Made by a program: the position numbers and the translations under genes. The notes beneath the pieces are model-generated. The model worked only from the letters and a program-made list of their open reading frames with translations, had not been told where the DNA came from and searched no databases. This document shows, in pieces, positions 7,019 through 9,557 of a stretch of 9,557 nt of DNA. Every line of letters begins with the position of its first letter. Position 1 is the first letter of the stretch. The stretch lies in the NCBI GenBank assembly GCA_044346175.1, contig JBIIZQ010000035.1:1-9557 (forward strand). Reading direction: 5' to 3'. The stretch is from JBJTUH01 sp044346175 (GTDB lineage: Bacteria; Cyanobacteriota; Vampirovibrionia; Vampirovibrionales; JAJTHC01).

Positions 7019-8366
7019 CCTTGGGGTCTACACCTTCTACGCTCTGTATCTTTGGAGGAGAGGATTCTAACCTAGCTTTGTGCCACTTTTCAGCAAGTTT
7101 CGGTGAAAGCTTTACCGCCATCCATACAGAAAATGGTAGCGTTGTAAGCCGAGCCGAGAGCATCCTAAGTGAAGAGTGTAGTCCTTCTACGGTGGCAGGG
7201 TCGCCTTTGAAGGGCTGTAGTTTTCTGAGGATAGGGAGTGTGATGGCACGACTCACAATCAACGCTGCAAACGCTGCCGAGCCGTAGTTAAAAGTATTAC
7301 GGATGGCGTATTCATCCCGTTTTTCTTTAGGGTCCGTAATAAAGTACCGAATGGGTAACACGAGAAACATGGGCATCAGATAGTCGGTCATATCTGAAAA
7401 AATCGTCCAGTCAATTTTATGGTCAAACCGACTGGTTGCTTGGAGTGCTTTAGCGACAAGTGCATGGATACCCGACAAAGTCTTTGTATTTGCCAAGGAG
7501 GCACCCATCCTGACAGTATGAGCCTTATTAGGGGTGAGAAGCGTAGGCGTAGTGGTCGCAACAGACAGCTTTTTAGCAGAGGCATCGGTACTCGCTCGTG
7601 TCACCCCGTGCGTATGTGAGTCATGTTGCGAGCCGACAAGCATTTTTTTGAGCAATAAACTTATCCCTACCCCAAGCTCCAATGAAAAAAGGGTTAATGG
7701 TATTTCAGTTCGTAGGTAATTGAATGCTTTATCCCAGCCATGGCGGGTGGGTTGGTTTTGATAAACAAACCTTAATGATTTTTGTAAAAATTGGATACCC
7801 AACGTACTTCCTATGGCGGTGCTGAGGAGGGTTTTACCAAGCGTTTTTTGCTTACGTTCTTGGCTTAACCAAGCCTGTGTAGGTGCAAGCTTGTGCTGAC
7901 TTTTCAGCGTATCTTGTACCCACTGACGCATCCGTTTACCTTGTCTCATAATAAACTGACTCACGGCAAAGGAAGTAAAACCAAGTACAGGATACTTAAT
8001 GACCCCTATCATGAAATGGGTCAAACTTGAGAGTTTCACCCCCTTAGGAATACCCTGTACCTCGTTAAGATACTTATAGAGAAAGTTCCGTGCGGTGAGT
8101 TCAAGACCATCGGTGAAAAAATAAAGGCTTTGGTCACGAAAAAAATTATCGTTCGCATGTATCCCACGCTCCAGCGTACGCCGCAATCCTGGTAGGGCAT
8201 AGGTTCCAAAGCAGGTGTTTGCAACTTGCCCTGTTTCAGCCCAGTTATATTTGGTGAGTGCAATTTTTTTTGCCTCAGGAATAGGTTTTAGCCACTCAAA
8301 CCGTCGATAGTATTGTAACGTTTGGTTAAAGTTGCGGGGCGTTGTCGGCGGGGGTACAGTCATCAT
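6999..8366 (-). CDS. Polytopic membrane protein of unknown function with internal duplication
   Basis: This 455-residue protein has hydrophobic segments at about 116-139, 177-195, 222-239, 329-343, 361-379 and 405-420, with a Ser/Thr/Ala-rich linker at 245-290 between two halves. Each half appears to carry the same pattern. The first has Y-A-L-P-x-L-R-R (56-62) then N-D-N-F-F-R-D (72-78). The second has L-V-L-P-I-R (335-340) then R-D-E-Y-A-I-R-N (350-357), each followed by an aromatic or Ala-rich helix. The motif resembles the acidic-x-x-Phe/Leu-Arg-Asp/Glu motifs of the 496- and 351-aa proteins, so I infer a distant common family. The start is ATG-ATG without a ribosome site. It lies 95 bp downstream of the 239-aa gene on the same strand and may be co-transcribed with it. 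The function is unknown. Confidence 0.9.
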   Translation of the reverse strand: MMTVPPPTTPRNFNQTLQYYRRFEWLKPIPEAKKIALTKYNWAETGQVANTCFGTYALPGLRRTLERGIHANDNFFRDQSLYFFTDGLELTARNFLYKYLNEVQGIPKGVKLSSLTHFMIGVIKYPVLGFTSFAVSQFIMRQGKRMRQWVQDTLKSQHKLAPTQAWLSQERKQKTLGKTLLSTAIGSTLGIQFLQKSLRFVYQNQPTRHGWDKAFNYLRTEIPLTLFSLELGVGISLLLKKMLVGSQHDSHTHGVTRASTDASAKKLSVATTTPTLLTPNKAHTVRMGASLANTKTLSGIHALVAKALQATSRFDHKIDWTIFSDMTDYLMPMFLVLPIRYFITDPKEKRDEYAIRNTFNYGSAAFAALIVSRAITLPILRKLQPFKGDPATVEGLHSSLRMLSARLTTLPFSVWMAVKLSPKLAEKWHKARLESSPPKIQSVEGVDPKAKVPVS

Positions 8367-8418
8367 ACTGATTAGTTTAACGTATGAACGAGGTTTTGCC
8401 GAATCAAAATCTTTATTG

Positions 8419-8438
8419 ATGTAAATAAAACGTTACAT
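8419..8438. promoter_or_regulatory. Inverted repeat ATGTAA-N8-TTACAT upstream of the 455-aa gene
   Basis: Perfect 6-bp arms flank eight AT-rich bases in the 95-bp gap before the 455-aa gene, about 50 bases upstream of its start. The TGTAA/TTACA core loosely recalls TyrR-type and other dimer operators, and the TGTAAC half also occurs in the palindrome at 2730-2750. It may be a binding site or chance in an AT-rich gap. Confidence 0.3.
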
Positions 8439-8461
8439 ACCTGTTTGCCTTACACGGGTGT

Positions 8462-9181
8462 TTATTGTAGGTCTCTTTCATCAAAATAGTAAGTATCAGG
8501 GCTTATTTTACCATAGTTTCTTGTGGGTTTTGCACCTTTGTTGACTCCAAATAGCCCCAAGCTTTCGTCAAGTCCAGCTTGGAGAGGCTTCCAAATGCCA
8601 TTTTGCGGATCGAATAATACCTCTTCTCCAGAATGGGTTTTAGGCTTATTCAGCTTAAAACCTGAAGGCGTATTCGCCACAATGAGCATATGGTCTCCAG
8701 CACGCTCAAATTGATGTTTGTTTGAAGTGGGAAAATGTAAAGAATAAGCTTGAAAGGGTACTTTTTGTTTTTCTAGCATTCTAGCTGCGACACCTGTACA
8801 TTCACCACAATTATGAATACCTTCTTTCAGATAGGCTTCATCCCCTGGCTTTTTTGAACGTAAAGCCTCCAATTGTTTCATGCCTTTGCTCGCTATGGCA
8901 TTCAACTTATCGTGGCGATTTTGAATCGTACTTTGAGCTTGTGTTCGGAGTGTAGCGTCTGTAATGGTTTCTGTTTTTTTCATATGCCTTTCGTACATGG
9001 CAATGTGTCTTGCCATCATACGAGTAGGACTTAGCTTCGTGGGGTTTTCTCTTCGCATCGTTTGAAAAGTTTTTTCACATAGCTCACGTGCTTCACTAAA
9101 GGGTAATGCTGAAACAGGCGGTTTATGTTTCAGGAGCTTAGGTGCATTTTGTAATGCCGAAGTAATTTTTGCAAAAACCAT
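8462..9181 (-). CDS. Putative cysteine enzyme with SseI / Pasteurella-toxin-like Cys-His-Asp triad
   Basis: This is a 239-residue soluble protein. Residues 1-115 are charged and helical. The C-terminal half carries N-C-G-E-C-T-G-V-A (C125), D-H-M-L-I-V (H164) and F-D-P-Q-N-G-I-W (D191). The order, the C-G-E after the Cys and the 39-residue Cys-to-His spacing match the papain-like fold of the Salmonella SseI and Pasteurella multocida toxin C3 deamidases, where the spacing is about 38-40. The His-to-Asp gap (27) is longer than in those proteins, suggesting an inserted loop at 171-188. Such domains deamidate or cleave target proteins, often as secreted effectors, but no secretion signal is visible here. 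An intracellular peptidase or transglutaminase-like role is equally possible. It is the first of two minus-strand genes. A TAGAAT box at 9225-9230 (minus) could be its -10. Confidence 0.85.
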   Translation of the reverse strand: MVFAKITSALQNAPKLLKHKPPVSALPFSEARELCEKTFQTMRRENPTKLSPTRMMARHIAMYERHMKKTETITDATLRTQAQSTIQNRHDKLNAIASKGMKQLEALRSKKPGDEAYLKEGIHNCGECTGVAARMLEKQKVPFQAYSLHFPTSNKHQFERAGDHMLIVANTPSGFKLNKPKTHSGEEVLFDPQNGIWKPLQAGLDESLGLFGVNKGAKPTRNYGKISPDTYYFDERDLQ

Positions 9182-9376
9182 AGTGCTTTATTTTTAATCT
9201 TAGAGATTGGAACGAATACAGAGAATTCTACAGGGGCTTTAAAATAATGAAATAACCCACCCTACAACAATTGCCTCTTCAAACGATGGATGCACAAAAA
9301 ATGGATACGCTCGCTCGGTATCTTCTCTTGCTGGTACGCTAAGCCCTCTGGATTCCGACCTTGTATGTGAAAGAAT

Positions 9377-9449
9377 AAAAAAAAGCTCTAGCAGACCGTA
9401 CCGACCTTGGTACATTACATACCGTGACGAAGCTGGGTCGCTAGAGCTT
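9377..9449 (-). terminator. Long inverted repeat with T8 tract, intrinsic-terminator-like on the minus strand
   Basis: AAGCTCTAGC (9383-9392) pairs perfectly with GCTAGAGCTT (9440-9449), and GACC (9394-9397) with GGTC (9436-9439), leaving one bulged A. Read on the minus strand, the stem runs into eight T (A8 at 9377-9384 on the plus strand). The 38-base interior can fold further: GTACC/GGTAC at 9398-9413, or GGTA/TACC at 9409-9423. It lies about 200 bases upstream of the minus-strand 239-aa gene, so it could stop transcripts arriving from the right, act as a leader attenuator or end a small RNA. The loop is longer than in typical terminators. Confidence 0.45.
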
Positions 9450-9477
9450 ACTTCCTAAATCATCCGAACAGTTGCTT

Positions 9478-9490
9478 GAGCTTAAAGCTC
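9478..9490. repeat. Perfect 13-bp palindrome GAGCTT-A-AAGCTC
   Basis: The six-base arms are the same hexamers as those at the ends of the larger stem (AAGCTC at 9383 and GAGCTT at 9444), so the four hexamers can pair in alternative ways. An outer TTGC/GCAA pair (9472-9475 and 9497-9500) may extend the structure. Confidence 0.6.
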
Positions 9491-9549
9491 GTATTCGCAA
9501 GGCTGGATACTTATGAAGATTATTATTCACTACTAAGGATAACACACCC

Positions 9550-9557
9550 ATGAACGC
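9550..9557 (+). CDS. Possible start of a plus-strand gene running off the right edge
   Basis: An ATG followed by AAC-GC lies ten bases after AAGGA (9535-9539), a fair ribosome site, and overlaps a TGA of another frame as ATGA. Only two full codons are visible, so nothing can be said of the product. It may instead be internal to the decayed gene described at 9286. Confidence 0.25.

Larger units (their letters stand above)
9286..9557 (+). pseudogene. Possible remnant of a T2SSF (TadC/GspF-type) inner-membrane secretion gene
   Basis: One plus frame reads M-D-A-Q-K-M-D-T-L-A-R-Y-L-L-L-L-V-R, then continues with protein-like sequence through stops at 9340 (TAA), 9376 (TAA) and 9442 (TAG). After those it gives L-L-P-K-S-S-E-Q-L-L-E-L-K-A-R-I-R-K-A-G-Y before TGA at 9514. 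The last part closely follows the L-L-P-x-S-x-x-E-L-x-x-L-x-x-R-L-x-x-A-G-Y segment that precedes the first membrane helix of TadC-type proteins. In the next frame the sequence goes on as T-Y-E-D-Y-Y-S-L-L-R-I, which fits what follows A-G-Y in that family, until TGA at 9551. All three stop types occur, so recoding is unlikely and decay is the simpler reading. The family match is from memory of the motif, and the rest of the gene would lie beyond the right edge. Confidence 0.35.

Noticed and set aside
7021..7719. Several 61-88-aa plus-strand open frames
   Set aside because: All are antisense to the 455-aa membrane-protein gene and lack ribosome sites and conserved patterns.
9243..9458. 71-codon open frame on the plus strand (codons starting at positions divisible by 3)
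   Set aside because: It has no ATG, GTG or TTG codon and no family-like sequence, while the neighbouring frame gives a T2SSF-like translation.
1..9557. CRISPR arrays, tRNA or rRNA genes, insertion sequences
   Set aside because: No regularly spaced direct repeats, tRNA-like cloverleaf, rRNA signature or transposase motif was found on reading both strands.

Overview
The window looks like an accessory chromosomal stretch of a bacterium with slightly AT-rich DNA and few Shine-Dalgarno sites. Nearly every protein in it is an orphan that I cannot place in a well-known family. The mix of tandem membrane proteins with Thr/Ser/Pro-rich tails, one very large coiled-coil protein and an effector-like cysteine-enzyme fold would fit a non-photosynthetic cyanobacterial relative (Vampirovibrionia/Melainabacteria) or a host-associated or predatory proteobacterium. 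No taxonomic marker gene is present, so this is only a suggestion.

Layout. Positions 1-2516 (minus) hold the first 838 codons of a very large protein that starts with seven consecutive ATG codons and continues past the left edge. A 453-bp divergent intergenic region (2517-2969) follows, with a (TTTTTA)5 microsatellite and a 21-bp near-perfect palindrome. Two plus-strand genes (2970-4460 and 4460-5515) form a tight pair with a TAATG overlap and a perfect AGGAGG. Both encode proteins with one clear C-terminal membrane helix ending in N-I-x-x-T-K-R, followed by a low-complexity tail. After 171 bp comes a soluble 443-aa orphan (5687-7018, plus). It converges on, and overlaps by 20 bp, a polytopic 455-aa membrane protein (6999-8366, minus). 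Upstream of that on the minus strand lies a 239-aa protein (8462-9181) with a Cys-His-Asp arrangement like that of the SseI / Pasteurella multocida toxin deamidase fold.

The right end (9182-9557) has no intact gene. In one plus frame it holds what looks like the wreck of a TadC/GspF-type (T2SSF) gene, broken by four stop codons and a frameshift. It also holds a long inverted repeat followed by a T-tract on the minus strand, and possibly the first codons of a new plus-strand gene at 9550.

How the genes may work together. The 496-, 351- and 455-aa proteins appear to share a motif (acidic residue, then Phe/Leu-Arg-Asp/Glu, then an aromatic-rich helix), so I infer one divergent family of membrane proteins. 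Around them are a large coiled-coil protein and a candidate secreted or regulatory cysteine enzyme. A shared envelope or host-interaction role is possible, but nothing in the sequence proves it.
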